From contig NZ_CP011803.1 in the NCBI RefSeq assembly GCF_001038625.1, forward strand, positions 1,550,001-1,614,000: 64,000 nt of DNA, read 5' to 3'. The notes under the pieces were generated by a model. It did no database searches. It was not told where the DNA came from and was given only the letters and a program-made list of their open reading frames with translations. The DNA comes from Clostridium carboxidivorans P7 (GTDB taxonomy: Bacteria > Bacillota > Clostridia > Clostridiales > Clostridiaceae). Position numbers and translations under genes: made by a program. How positions within the stretch are numbered: position 1 is the stretch's first letter; every line of letters starts with the position of its first letter. This document shows, one piece after another, positions 1 to 8,863 of this stretch.

Positions 1-162
1 ATAGATAATAGTATAATAGAAAAAGTTTATAATGATAATATTCCTAAAAATAAGATAGGCTTATACAATGTGCATTTAAGATTAAAGCTTATTTATGGGG
101 AGGGACTTAAAATAAAAAAATTAGAAAAAGGCACTAAAATAGAATTCTATGTAACGAGGTGA
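1..162 (+). CDS. C-terminal end of a LytS/YesM-type sensor histidine kinase (partial)
   Basis: The reading frame open from base 1 ends in TGA at 160-162. It encodes about 53 residues including a G2-like box of the HATPase domain (IGLYNVHLRLKLIYG), typical of the end of LytS/YesM-type kinases. The gene starts outside the window. The stop lies only four bases before the ATG of a LytTR response regulator, so the two form a two-component operon. The kinase subtype is inferred from this short tail plus the LytTR partner. Confidence 0.75.
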   Translation: MDNSIIEKVYNDNIPKNKIGLYNVHLRLKLIYGEGLKIKKLEKGTKIEFYVTR

Positions 163-166
163 TTTT

Positions 167-889
167 ATGAAAGCTATAATAGTTGAAGATGAATTTTTAG
201 CTAGAGAGGAACTTAAATATTTTATTAAAAATTGTAGTAGTATAGAAATAGTAGATGAATTTGAAGATGGCATAGAGGTATTGAAGTTTATTCAACAAAA
301 TGAGGTTGATGTTATATTTTTAGATATAAACATACCATCCTTAGATGGAGTATTACTTGCTAAAAATATAAGTAAATTTTCTAAAAAACCCTATATAGTC
401 TTTATAACAGCATATAGAGAGCATGCTGTAGAAGCATTTGAAATAGAAGCTTTTGACTATATACTTAAACCTTATTCTGAATCTAGAATAATATCTATGC
501 TTAAAAAATTAGAAATGACCTTTAATCATGAGAATGTTAGCTTACATAACAATCCTATCAGTAATAAGATAAATTTGTGGAAAAATGAAAAAATAATAGT
601 TGTGGATATGGATGATATATATTATTGTGCTGCTAAAGAAAGAATAACTTGTGTCTTTACAAAGCATGAAGAATATTCTGTTAATGTTAGCATATCAGAA
701 TTTTATAATACTTTACCAAAGGATAAGTTTTTTAAGAGTCATAGGTCTTATATAGTAAATATAACTAAGATAAGAGAAATAATACCATGGTTTAATAATA
801 CATATAATTTAAGACTTCAGGATATAGATTATGAAGTACCAGTAAGTAGGAGCAACATAAAAGAGTTTAAACAGATTATGAATATATAA
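167..889 (+). CDS. LytTR-family response regulator
   Basis: Cytoplasmic DNA-binding regulator of 240 residues. The receiver domain (about 1-120) has the acidic VEDE pocket near residue 7 and the phosphoacceptor Asp in VIFLDINIP. The C-terminal half (about 135-240) is a LytTR DNA-binding domain, recognisable by KSHRSYIVN and the closing VPVSRSNIKEFK. It follows the kinase fragment by four bases, so it is that kinase's partner. LytTR systems in Firmicutes often control cell-wall, carboxylate transport or virulence genes. The next gene downstream is a carboxylate transporter, so control of that gene is possible but not shown. Confidence 0.93.
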   Translation: MKAIIVEDEFLAREELKYFIKNCSSIEIVDEFEDGIEVLKFIQQNEVDVIFLDINIPSLDGVLLAKNISKFSKKPYIVFITAYREHAVEAFEIEAFDYILKPYSESRIISMLKKLEMTFNHENVSLHNNPISNKINLWKNEKIIVVDMDDIYYCAAKERITCVFTKHEEYSVNVSISEFYNTLPKDKFFKSHRSYIVNITKIREIIPWFNNTYNLRLQDIDYEVPVSRSNIKEFKQIMNI

Positions 890-1037
890 GTGTATTTCAT
901 GTAAAGTTTTATGCATTTCATTCCTAAATTAATAATTTTATATTTTATGAATATATAATTAGGCTATAGTAAAGCTTAAGCACTAGTAAAAGTTTTCATA
1001 GTATATTATTAAAGATTTAATAAAGGGAGTGTATAAA

Positions 1038-2261
1038 ATGAAAAATACATCAAAAAATCCATGGTTAGTGGTACTTGGTACAGTAATTGCACAATTAGGC
1101 TTAGGAACAATCTATACTTGGAGTTTATTTAATCAAGCAATTTCAGATAAGTTTGGATGGGGAGTAAGTACTGTTGCAGTTACATTTTCTATAACAAGTT
1201 TTGCTTTATCTCTTTCAACATTATTTGCAGGAAAGATGCAGGACAAGTTAGGAATGAGAAAACTGATATCATTATCAGGTATAGTACTAGGAATTGGACT
1301 TTTATTAACATCTAAGGCAACTTCAATATCTATGCTTTATATTACAGCAGGGGTGATTGTTGGAGCAGCAGATGGTATAGGGTATATTACTACACTTTCT
1401 AATTGTATTAAATGGTTTCCTGAAAAAAAAGGTCTTATGTCTGGTATTTGTGTAGGTGCTTATGGAACAGGAAGCTTAATATTTAAATATGTTAATGCAA
1501 GCCTTATTTCTTCAAAAGGAGTATCCATGGCTTTCTTATACTGGGGTATAATTGCTATGATTTTAGTATTTATAGGAGCTCAATTCTTGAAAGATGCTCC
1601 TAATGTAGAAAATGTTAATAATGATATATCAGAGAAGCATGATTTTACTGTAAAAGAAATGTTAAATACTAAAGAAGTGTATCTTTTGTTTATAATATTT
1701 TTCACAGCATGCATGAGTGGTCTTTATTTAATAGGCATTGTTAAAGATATTGGTGTTAAATTAGCAGGCTTAAATCCTGTAGTTGCAGCAAATGCAGTAG
1801 CTATGGTAGCTATATTTAACACTGCAGGAAGAATTATATTAGGAGCATTATCAGATAAGTTAGGTGCATTGAAGGTTGTATTGGGCACCATGGCAGTAAC
1901 TGCAGTATCAGTGTTCATATTGAGTTTTGTACATTTAAATTTTGGAATATTCTTTGCTTGTGTTTCAGCAATAGCATTCTGTTTTGGTGGAAACATTACA
2001 GTATTTCCTCCAATTGTAGGAGATTTCTTTGGAGTAAATAATCAAACAAAAAATTATGGAATTGTGTATCAGGGATTTGGAATAGGAGCTCTTTCAGGAA
2101 CTTTTATATCTACAGCAGTAGGTGGATTTAAACCAACATTCATGGTAGTTGGAGTATTATGTATAATTTCAATTTTTATAGTTGCTACTATAAAAGCTCC
2201 AAATTTCAAGAGTACTGAAAAAGAAAAAGTTAATCTTAGATTAAATAATAAAGTTGCATAA
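1038..2261 (+). CDS. OFA-family MFS transporter (oxalate/formate antiporter-like)
   Basis: Membrane transporter of the major facilitator superfamily with about 12 hydrophobic segments. The N-terminal GTVIAQLGLGTIYTWSLF block and the GKMQDKLGMRK loop after the second segment are characteristic of the OFA (oxalate:formate antiporter) family, which moves small carboxylates. I place the start at ATG 1038 because the AAAGGGAG ribosome binding site at 1022-1029 overlaps the in-frame GTG at 1029 and is about 8 bases from this ATG. It stands alone downstream of the LytTR system. The substrate cannot be told from sequence; formate, oxalate or another monocarboxylate are candidates. Confidence 0.88.
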   Translation: MKNTSKNPWLVVLGTVIAQLGLGTIYTWSLFNQAISDKFGWGVSTVAVTFSITSFALSLSTLFAGKMQDKLGMRKLISLSGIVLGIGLLLTSKATSISMLYITAGVIVGAADGIGYITTLSNCIKWFPEKKGLMSGICVGAYGTGSLIFKYVNASLISSKGVSMAFLYWGIIAMILVFIGAQFLKDAPNVENVNNDISEKHDFTVKEMLNTKEVYLLFIIFFTACMSGLYLIGIVKDIGVKLAGLNPVVAANAVAMVAIFNTAGRIILGALSDKLGALKVVLGTMAVTAVSVFILSFVHLNFGIFFACVSAIAFCFGGNITVFPPIVGDFFGVNNQTKNYGIVYQGFGIGALSGTFISTAVGGFKPTFMVVGVLCIISIFIVATIKAPNFKSTEKEKVNLRLNNKVA

Positions 2262-2326
2262 TTGATTGTGGAGATACTGCAGGTTTTAATATATTATTTA
2301 CTTAATATAGGCATTATATGACCCTG

Positions 2327-2386
2327 AATAAAAAGCGTAGCTTTCATAATACCTACTATTCAGTTTATGTATATTTCAGCTATTTT
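2327..2386 (+). repeat. Copy 1 of a 60-bp motif shared with 59374-59434
   Basis: This stretch matches 59374-59434 at roughly three quarters of positions. In the frame of an ATG at 2318 (33 codons, stop 2417-2419) it reads KKxSFHNTYYxxYxYFxxF, and the same peptide is kept in the second copy with several synonymous third-base changes. No ribosome binding site precedes either copy, so it is more likely the remnant of a coding element than an active gene. It lies about 290 bp before a long hairpin element. Confidence 0.5.
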
Positions 2387-2553
2387 AATAATACTTTATG
2401 GCGCAGCCTGCAAAAATAATAAATTTGTTAATTATTATGTTTATGAGATGCTTACATGTTTTTTATGTTATATTTTTCAACAACCTAGATAATAAGTTTC
2501 TTTTAAGGTATTTCTATAAATATAGGAAGTAACTTGTTTTTTAATGAAATATA

Positions 2554-2573
2554 GTAGCCTAACAGCAGGCTAC
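2554..2573. other. Small perfect hairpin in the 2262-2964 gene-free stretch
   Basis: GTAGCCT and AGGCTAC form a perfect 7-bp stem around a six-base loop. No clear T-run follows on either strand, so it is not a convincing terminator. The rest of 2262-2674 is AT-rich with no supportable gene beyond the short conserved motif. Confidence 0.4.
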
Positions 2574-2674
2574 GCCTTAATTTTTAAGCATTATAAGTTA
2601 TGATTATAAATATAATTTTGACTTACTAAAACTACTTATAACAATATAATTATATGTGTACTCTTGAAGTTACT

Positions 2675-2917
2675 AGTTTGAATTTTAACTTTTATGCAGT
2701 GATATATGATAAGGGTGTCATCACATTAGCTAAATTGTTTTAGTATTATTCTTAGCTTTAAGATTGGGAAAGCCTTAGAACTTTAGTCCTGTTTGAGGGA
2801 ACCGAGTTTGACAAAGTTCTTAGGTTTTCCAAATCTTCAAGCTTTAGAATAATTAAAACATTTAGCTGTGATGACACCCTTATCATATATCACGGAATGA
2901 AAGTTAAAATTCAAACT
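2675..2917. repeat. Long imperfect inverted repeat (hairpin element A, about 243 bp)
   Basis: Outer arms of 18 bp (2675-2692 with 2900-2917) and a perfect 27-bp pair (2699-2725 with 2867-2893) bracket further imperfect pairing. The inner stem AGAACTTT (from 2777) pairs with AAAGTTCT (to 2820) around a conserved-looking apex containing TTTGAGGGAACCGAGTTTGAC. The element lies between the converging OFA and ThrE-type genes. No open reading frame explains it. It could be a non-autonomous mobile repeat (MITE-like), a structured RNA or a bidirectional terminator; the pairing is seen directly, the role is unknown. Confidence 0.8.
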
Positions 2918-2964
2918 TCCACTGCACCTTTATGTCGCAATATTTTTAAAATGTGAAAGTTGAG

Positions 2965-3402
2965 TTACTTAAGTTTTTGTTTTGCTAATTTTGAAATGAA
3001 ACGAAAAGCCGTTGTAGAAAGCATTATGCCAAATGCAATTGCTCCTCCTACAGCAATGGTTTGCATACCTTCAGAGGATGCTAAAGAATACTTTTGTTCT
3101 ACAATACTGTTTATAGTAGTATAGGCTGTTATACCAGGTACTAGAGGAAATATTCCTGGTATTGAAAATTGTACAGCAGGTGTTTTAAGTATTCTTGCCA
3201 TTAATTCACTGTATATACCTACAAAAAATGCTCCTACAAAGGATGAAGAAACAGGACTGTAAGTATACTTATAAACTGCAAGATATGCAGCCCAACCAAT
3301 AGCTCCACAAAATCCGGCCCATATTATTTTTTTTCTATCAATATTAAAAAGAATAACAGGAAAAATGCTGCCTAAAAATGCTAATAATATTTGTTTTATC
3401 AT
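2965..3402 (-). CDS. ThrE-type threonine/serine exporter, C-terminal-type subunit (YjjB-like)
   Basis: Integral membrane protein of 145 residues with about four hydrophobic segments and the FSIPGIFPLVPGITAYTTI stretch typical of the small ThrE_2 (DUF3815/YjjB) subunit. Its ATG overlaps the stop codon of the larger ThrE-type gene upstream (ATGA overlap at 3399-3402), so the two are translationally coupled. In many bacteria these halves are fused into one ThrE exporter; here, as in E. coli YjjP/YjjB, they are separate. The YjjPB pair has been linked to succinate export and ThrE to threonine export, so the substrate is open. Confidence 0.85.
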   Translation of the reverse strand: MIKQILLAFLGSIFPVILFNIDRKKIIWAGFCGAIGWAAYLAVYKYTYSPVSSSFVGAFFVGIYSELMARILKTPAVQFSIPGIFPLVPGITAYTTINSIVEQKYSLASSEGMQTIAVGGAIAFGIMLSTTAFRFISKLAKQKLK

Positions 3403-4148
3403 AGTTTTACACCCATCCCAATAGTTAATGCTGAACCAATTCCTGCTCCTACTGCAGTTATAATAAGCATTGCTTCACCAAATTTGGTTATACCTGATTC
3501 AAAGTCACCAGATATAATATCTTTTATACCATTGGTGAGAGGAACTCCTGGTAATAATATCATTATTGATCCAGTTATGACATTACCTTTGTTTACAAGA
3601 GGTAATGAGCTTTGAGCAATTATACTAGCAATACCTATAATAAAACCTGAAAGAAAAAATTGTAAAAAGACGGTTCCAGATATTTTTTCTAGTATGAAAT
3701 AAATAACTATACTTATAATTACTGAAACTACTGAATCACATATAGTACCATTAAAAAATAGTGAATAAATGAATGAAGTCATACTAGCAGCAAATAGTCT
3801 TATTGGAAAACTGAAATATGGAGCTTGATCTATATCTTTTAATATTTGTTTAGCTTTTTCATAGGAAATGGGTTCATGCTGAATATCTCTTGAAAAAGAA
3901 TTAATTAATTCTATTCTATATAAATCCACATTTCTTGTTCTGATTTTTTTTAGTGAAGTTATTTTTTCATCATTATGATCTATTATAGAAATAAATACTC
4001 CTTTAGCAGTAACCATACATTCACATTTTAGATTATATGCATTACATATTCTTTCAATTGTTTCTTCAACTCTATAGGATTCTGCACCACTGCTTAAAAG
4101 CATTTGTCCTGCACAAAGAGAAATTTCCAAAACTTGTTTGGCTTCCAT
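3399..4148 (-). CDS. ThrE-type exporter, N-terminal-type subunit (YjjP-like, DUF1212)
   Basis: Membrane protein of about 249 residues. An N-terminal soluble part (CAGQMLLSSGAESYRVEETI, the DUF1212 signature) is followed by about five transmembrane helices with a glycine-rich end. The frame is open further upstream, but the start is set at the ATG ending at 4148 because an AAGGAG site (4155-4160) precedes it by a normal spacing and the family begins with this MEAKQV-like segment. It is followed by the YjjB-like subunit with an ATGA overlap, giving a two-component small-metabolite exporter. Confidence 0.88.
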   Translation of the reverse strand: MEAKQVLEISLCAGQMLLSSGAESYRVEETIERICNAYNLKCECMVTAKGVFISIIDHNDEKITSLKKIRTRNVDLYRIELINSFSRDIQHEPISYEKAKQILKDIDQAPYFSFPIRLFAASMTSFIYSLFFNGTICDSVVSVIISIVIYFILEKISGTVFLQFFLSGFIIGIASIIAQSSLPLVNKGNVITGSIMILLPGVPLTNGIKDIISGDFESGITKFGEAMLIITAVGAGIGSALTIGMGVKL

Positions 4149-4299
4149 AGTATACTCCTTCAATAAGCTTTTTATATGAATAAAGATCATAAACAACCTT
4201 ATTCAACATTTAAAGTTTATAAAAAATTTATAAAAAATGCAATGCTTTTGTTTCAGAAATAGAATTTATTATTTTATATAGACTATTATAGATTTAAAA

Positions 4300-4968
4300 T
4301 TATATTGAAGAGTGCTGTTCATCTTGCAATTCTGAATCCTTCTCAAAGGATTCATTAATGTTTTCTTGCATAAAGTTTATAGTACAAGAAATATTGTTTA
4401 TCACATGTTTATAAGTATTACTGAGTTGAGTTAATGAAGCTACTTTTTCATGATTTTTTTTCTTTTTATATTCTTCTATTTCCTTTAAAACTTTTTTGTG
4501 TTCTGCTTTAAATATCCAAACAAGGCTGGTAGCTGTTTCATATTGTTTTTGACTCTTAGTTAAAGTTGATGAAGACAGCTTCATATTATCAGATTTAGTA
4601 GAGGATTTAAGTAAAATATTAGAAGCATGATTTAATGCACCCTTAAATGCATTATCAAGTAGGTCCATATACTTATTTGTATTGTTACCATAAATACCAG
4701 AATTAATTTCTTTTTTTATATTCTCATATTCTGAATTATACTTTTCTACGAAAGGAGATTTAGTAATGTCCTTTACAGAACTTTCAATACGATTTAAAAA
4801 TTTATAACTAACTATAGCATCATTAGATATGTGTGAATCATCTGTGCTTTGAAAAATAGTATTATTGTTGGAATTTTCATTTTTATGTTTATTATTGTTA
4901 AGTGAATTTTTATGTTCGTTAGCATTAGTTTCATAAGTTATTGATTTATTTATTACAATTGAATCCAT
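4300..4968 (-). CDS. Hypothetical protein with asparagine-rich N terminus
   Basis: A 222-residue protein with a normal ribosome binding site (GAAGGGAT before the ATG at 4968). Residues about 15-50 are rich in Asn, His and Lys and probably disordered. The C-terminal half is predicted helical, with a Lys/Glu-rich segment (EIEEYKKKKNHEK) that looks like a coiled coil. There is no signal peptide, membrane segment or recognisable catalytic motif. I do not recognise the family. It is monocistronic between the exporter pair and a surface protein. Confidence 0.6.
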   Translation of the reverse strand: MDSIVINKSITYETNANEHKNSLNNNKHKNENSNNNTIFQSTDDSHISNDAIVSYKFLNRIESSVKDITKSPFVEKYNSEYENIKKEINSGIYGNNTNKYMDLLDNAFKGALNHASNILLKSSTKSDNMKLSSSTLTKSQKQYETATSLVWIFKAEHKKVLKEIEEYKKKKNHEKVASLTQLSNTYKHVINNISCTINFMQENINESFEKDSELQDEQHSSI

Positions 4969-5181
4969 AATAATCCCTTCTTACATTTTGTATATATTTT
5001 CAATATCGAAGAATATTTAGAAGACTTAATATAATATTTACAAATTATTGGTTAATCATTCCTATATGAAGTAGCAAATGTTTTTACATAAAAATCCAGA
5101 AAATATTGCTTTTTATAAAGTATCTGTTATAATTAATGTATAACATGTATAATAAATATATCAATAGAAAAGAGGAGTAAT

Positions 5182-7443
5182 ATGTTAAATAGAAATGTTA
5201 GATTAAGTTTAATTTTGGCTATTACAGCATGTACTTTTATATCTTCTTCGGTTTATGCAGATGGAAATATCAGTATAAAGAGACTTAATGGTAACGATAG
5301 ATATGAGACTTCGGCCAGCATAGCTAATTATTATGAAGCTGGACAATTAGATAGTGTTGTTGTTACTAGTGGTAATGGATTTGCAGATGCACTTTCAAGC
5401 AGCTCACTTCAAGGACTTGGAGGTTCCCCTGTAATGCTTGTAGGAGATAATATACAAAATAGCAGTAAAACTATAAATTATATTGAAAATCATTTAAAGA
5501 AGGAGGGTACTATATATATTTTAGGAGGGGAAGCTTCTGTAAATAGTGAATTTGAGAAATATTTTAAAGAAAAAGGGTTTAATAAAATAATAAGACTAGG
5601 TGGAAATGATAGATATGAAACTAATATAAAAATAGTAAATCAATCTAATGTAAAGGAAGGTACCCCAATAGTTATAGCAAACGGCGATAATTTTCCCGAT
5701 GCTTTAAGTATATCTAGCATAGCAGCGTATAAGGGATATCCTGTTTTTATAACTCCATTTAGTAATTTGCCAGGTAAGACAGAAGAAAAAATAAAGGAAA
5801 TTAAACCTTCTAAAATATATGTTATAGGAGGAAGCAGTTCAATAAGTAGTGGAATAGAGGATAAATTAAAACAAATATCAAAGGATGTAGCAAGAATACA
5901 AGGTAAAGATAGATATGAAACCTCTATGAATATATGCAAATATTTTGATGAGAATTTAGATAATGTAATAATTGCCAGTGGAGAAGCTTTCCCGGATGCA
6001 CTTTCTGGAACTGCTCTTTCAGCTAAACTTAAAGCACCTATAGTAATAACGGATGGAAATAATATTAGTAGTATTAAAGAATATATAAAAGATAGAAAGT
6101 TTAAAAAAACAATAATACTTGGAGGAGAAGGTGCAGTTTCAAAAAATGTAGAAAGTGTTTTAAGTTCTAATGAAGATACAAATTTATCTCAAGATTTAAA
6201 AGTTAAAGCTGAAAGTTTTGTAAGTAATTTATCAAATAAGAATATTGATGAAGCTTTAAAACAATTAAGTAGTGATTTAAAAACAGGTTATGGAGAAGGA
6301 ATAATGAAAAATTATCTTTCAAGTGTAAGCTTTAAGGGAGTTGATACAAAACCAATAGATGTAAAGCAGGAAGAAGCACCACTTGGAAATGTAATTACAC
6401 TAACTTATAAAGTTGAAGGAAGTTCTACCACTGTTGATGTAAAAATAAAATATGACAATGATGGACAAATATACGATTTAGTATTTGAAAATACTCCAGT
6501 TGATAGTAAGTATAAACTGCCAAGTTATGCAAATACAGATAACTTTACTGAAAAGAATGTAACCATAGGTGATGGAAAATATAAATTACCAGGGGTATTA
6601 AGTATGCCTAAAGGGAAAGGTCCATTTCCAGCAGTAGTACTTGTTCATGGCAGTGGTGCTAATGATAAGGATGAGACCTATGGAGATACAAAGGTATTCA
6701 GGGATGTATCAGCAGGACTTGCTTCAAAGGGAATTGCAGTATTGCGCTATGATAAAAGAGCAAAATATTATGGAGCATTAAGTTCAGTAGATACAAAAGT
6801 TGATTTAAATGGCGAAACAGTAAATGATGCAGTGGAGGCTGTAAATTTATTAAAGAAAACTGAAGGCATTGATTCGAATAAAGTTTTTGTTTTAGGACAC
6901 AGTTTAGGAGCAATGCTTACATCAACAATAATAAAAGATTGTGGTGATAATGGGGCAGCTGGAGGTATAATGATGGCTGGACCTGTAGATTTCCTTGACA
7001 CTCTTTTAGAGCAAAGTAAATATTTAAATTCAATAGGAGAGATGAATGAAAATCAGTTAAAGGGAATGAAAAGTGTATATAGTACAGTAAAAAATAAAGA
7101 CTTTCCAGGAAATTTACCTGAAAATACACCGATTTTCGGTGCTTATCCATATTATTGGTTAAGTGTTAAGAATTCAACTCAAGTAAATGATGCTGTAAGT
7201 ATAAAAGAACCTCTTCTTATTCTTCAAGGAAAAATGGATTACCAGGTGGATGTTTCTAATTTAGATAAATGGAAAAATATATTGAAAAATAAGCAAAATG
7301 TAAATTACAAATCTTATGATAAATTAAACCACTTTTTTATAGAAACAAACTCTAAATCAATGGAAGGTTACGGAAAAGCTGCTAATGTGCCTGATTATGT
7401 TGTTAATGATATAATTAATTGGGTTGATGAATATTCAAAATAA
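5182..7443 (+). CDS. Secreted CWB2 cell-wall protein with C-terminal alpha/beta hydrolase
   Basis: Surface enzyme of 753 residues. A signal peptide (1-27, ending near VYA-DG) is followed by three CWB2 repeats beginning at about residues 32, 135 and 236, each with the R-x-x-G-x-D/N-RYET motif that anchors clostridial proteins to the cell wall. Residues about 335-430 form a linker that resembles DUF3887. From about 453 comes an alpha/beta hydrolase: oxyanion region VHGSG, nucleophile Ser574 in GHSLG, Asp686 in GKMDYQV and His717 in KLNHFF, so the triad is complete. The likely activity is an esterase or acyl hydrolase at the cell surface. A GNAT gene follows 27 bases later. Confidence 0.9.
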   Translation: MLNRNVRLSLILAITACTFISSSVYADGNISIKRLNGNDRYETSASIANYYEAGQLDSVVVTSGNGFADALSSSSLQGLGGSPVMLVGDNIQNSSKTINYIENHLKKEGTIYILGGEASVNSEFEKYFKEKGFNKIIRLGGNDRYETNIKIVNQSNVKEGTPIVIANGDNFPDALSISSIAAYKGYPVFITPFSNLPGKTEEKIKEIKPSKIYVIGGSSSISSGIEDKLKQISKDVARIQGKDRYETSMNICKYFDENLDNVIIASGEAFPDALSGTALSAKLKAPIVITDGNNISSIKEYIKDRKFKKTIILGGEGAVSKNVESVLSSNEDTNLSQDLKVKAESFVSNLSNKNIDEALKQLSSDLKTGYGEGIMKNYLSSVSFKGVDTKPIDVKQEEAPLGNVITLTYKVEGSSTTVDVKIKYDNDGQIYDLVFENTPVDSKYKLPSYANTDNFTEKNVTIGDGKYKLPGVLSMPKGKGPFPAVVLVHGSGANDKDETYGDTKVFRDVSAGLASKGIAVLRYDKRAKYYGALSSVDTKVDLNGETVNDAVEAVNLLKKTEGIDSNKVFVLGHSLGAMLTSTIIKDCGDNGAAGGIMMAGPVDFLDTLLEQSKYLNSIGEMNENQLKGMKSVYSTVKNKDFPGNLPENTPIFGAYPYYWLSVKNSTQVNDAVSIKEPLLILQGKMDYQVDVSNLDKWKNILKNKQNVNYKSYDKLNHFFIETNSKSMEGYGKAANVPDYVVNDIINWVDEYSK

Positions 7444-7470
7444 AACAGAAAGCTGGGAAGTGAATTATAT

Positions 7471-8025
7471 TTGTTTAAATATGTAATTAATGATGATTTA
7501 GAATTAAAGTTGCTAGAAAATTGCTATATAGAAGAACAATTTGCACTAATACAGAGGAATCGTCTTTATCTTAAACAATGGCTGCCTTGGGTAGATGGAA
7601 TTAAGACTTTTGAAGATGTGGCAAAATTTATAAAGATTACTAAAGAGCAATTTGTAAACAATGATGGATTCCAATGTGGAATATGGTATAAGGGAAGAAT
7701 GGCAGGTATAATTGGGTATCACAATATTGATTGGTCAAATAAGTCTACAAGCATTGGTTATTGGATTGGAGAAGAATTTCAAAAAAAGGGTATTATGATA
7801 AGAACTTGCAAGGTTTTAGTAGATTATGCTATAAAAGAGTTGGGATTAAATAGAGTGGAAATTAGGTGCGCTGAAGAAAATTTTAAAAGTAGACATATTC
7901 CAGAAAAGCTGGGTTTTAAAAATGAAGGCACTTTGAGAGAGTCAGAATGGCTATATGATCATTATGTTAGTCATGTTGTTTATGGAATTCTTAAAGATGA
8001 ATGGATGCATATGTATTCCAGGTAA
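7471..8025 (+). CDS. RimJ/RimL-type GNAT N-acetyltransferase
   Basis: Cytoplasmic acetyltransferase of 184 residues. The segment RNRLYLKQWLPWVD near residue 27 and GYWIGEEFQKKGIM near 105 are hallmarks of the RimL/RimJ subgroup; the latter forms the acetyl-CoA pyrophosphate loop. The C-terminal LGFKNEGTLRESEW is also family-typical. Proteins of this group acetylate N-terminal amines of ribosomal proteins or small substrates. It starts with TTG behind a weak GGGAAGTG site, 27 bases after the surface hydrolase, so it may be co-transcribed with it. The substrate is unknown. Confidence 0.87.
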   Translation: MFKYVINDDLELKLLENCYIEEQFALIQRNRLYLKQWLPWVDGIKTFEDVAKFIKITKEQFVNNDGFQCGIWYKGRMAGIIGYHNIDWSNKSTSIGYWIGEEFQKKGIMIRTCKVLVDYAIKELGLNRVEIRCAEENFKSRHIPEKLGFKNEGTLRESEWLYDHYVSHVVYGILKDEWMHMYSR

Positions 8026-8090
8026 CAAATTATGAATTTTGTTGATAACTTATTTTATTTAAATTTTCCCATTTAGAGATATATAGATAT

Positions 8091-8118
8091 TTGATAAAAG
8101 GAATTTTCGTAGTATAAT
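8091..8118 (+). promoter_or_regulatory. Predicted sigma-A promoter of the carbonic anhydrase gene
   Basis: TTGATA (8091-8096) and TATAAT (8113-8118) are separated by 16 bp, a good vegetative promoter 54 bp upstream of the ATG at 8172. A GGGGG-containing ribosome binding site lies just before the start. Confidence 0.6.
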
Positions 8119-8171
8119 ATATCTAATATAATCTAAAACATATATATATATAAATTATTTGGGGGTACAAA

Positions 8172-8738
8172 ATGAGCAGATTAGAAGAAATATTAGAGTA
8201 CAATGAGAATTTTGTAAGTAATAATGAATATGAACCATATGTAGTTAGTAAAATTCCAAAGAAGAAGATGGTTGTATTATCTTGTATGGATACTAGATTG
8301 ACAGAGTTATTACCAAGGGCTATGAATATAAAAAATGGTGATGCTAAAATAATAAAAGATGCAGGAGCAACAGTTATTCATCCTTTTGGCGGTGTTGCCA
8401 GGAGTATAATGGTTGCAATATATGAATTTGGAGCAGAAGATGTTTTTATAGTAGGACATTCTGGCTGTGGAATGAGTAATTTAGATACTAAAAGTCTTGT
8501 TAATAAAATGATAAGTAGAGGAATAAGGGAAGATACTATAGATACATTAAACAATGCAGGTGTTCATGTTGAAGAATGGCTTCATGGTTTTGAATCAGTG
8601 GAAGAATCTATAAAAGAAAGTGTTAAAATGATAAAAAATCACCCTTTAATTCCTAAAGATATTAAAGTACATGGATTAATTATGGATTCAGAAACAGGGA
8701 AAATAGATGTAGTTATAGATGGAGATAAAGAAAATTAG
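8172..8738 (+). CDS. Beta-class carbonic anhydrase
   Basis: Zinc enzyme of 188 residues that interconverts CO2 and bicarbonate. The zinc ligands are Cys38 (in SCMDTR), His96 and Cys99 (in GHSGCG), and the Asp40-Arg42 dyad that gates the site is present. The overall length fits the short bacterial beta-CA group. It is monocistronic with its own promoter. In a CO2-using or CO2-releasing anaerobe it would supply bicarbonate for carboxylases and help with pH balance. Confidence 0.93.
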   Translation: MSRLEEILEYNENFVSNNEYEPYVVSKIPKKKMVVLSCMDTRLTELLPRAMNIKNGDAKIIKDAGATVIHPFGGVARSIMVAIYEFGAEDVFIVGHSGCGMSNLDTKSLVNKMISRGIREDTIDTLNNAGVHVEEWLHGFESVEESIKESVKMIKNHPLIPKDIKVHGLIMDSETGKIDVVIDGDKEN

Positions 8739-8863
8739 ATAATAAGATTTATTTTGTTTTCAAAACCATAAAATTTTATTAATAATTTATTCATTTTTAT
8801 TAATCCAAAATGTGTTATTATATGGTATGTTGAATCTTAATTATCAAAGGAGAGAATACTAAT

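Noticed and set aside
3391..3615. Plus-strand open frame of 74 codons opposite the ThrE-type gene
   Set aside because: It is antisense to a well-supported membrane protein, has no ribosome binding site and its composition mirrors the membrane helices on the other strand.
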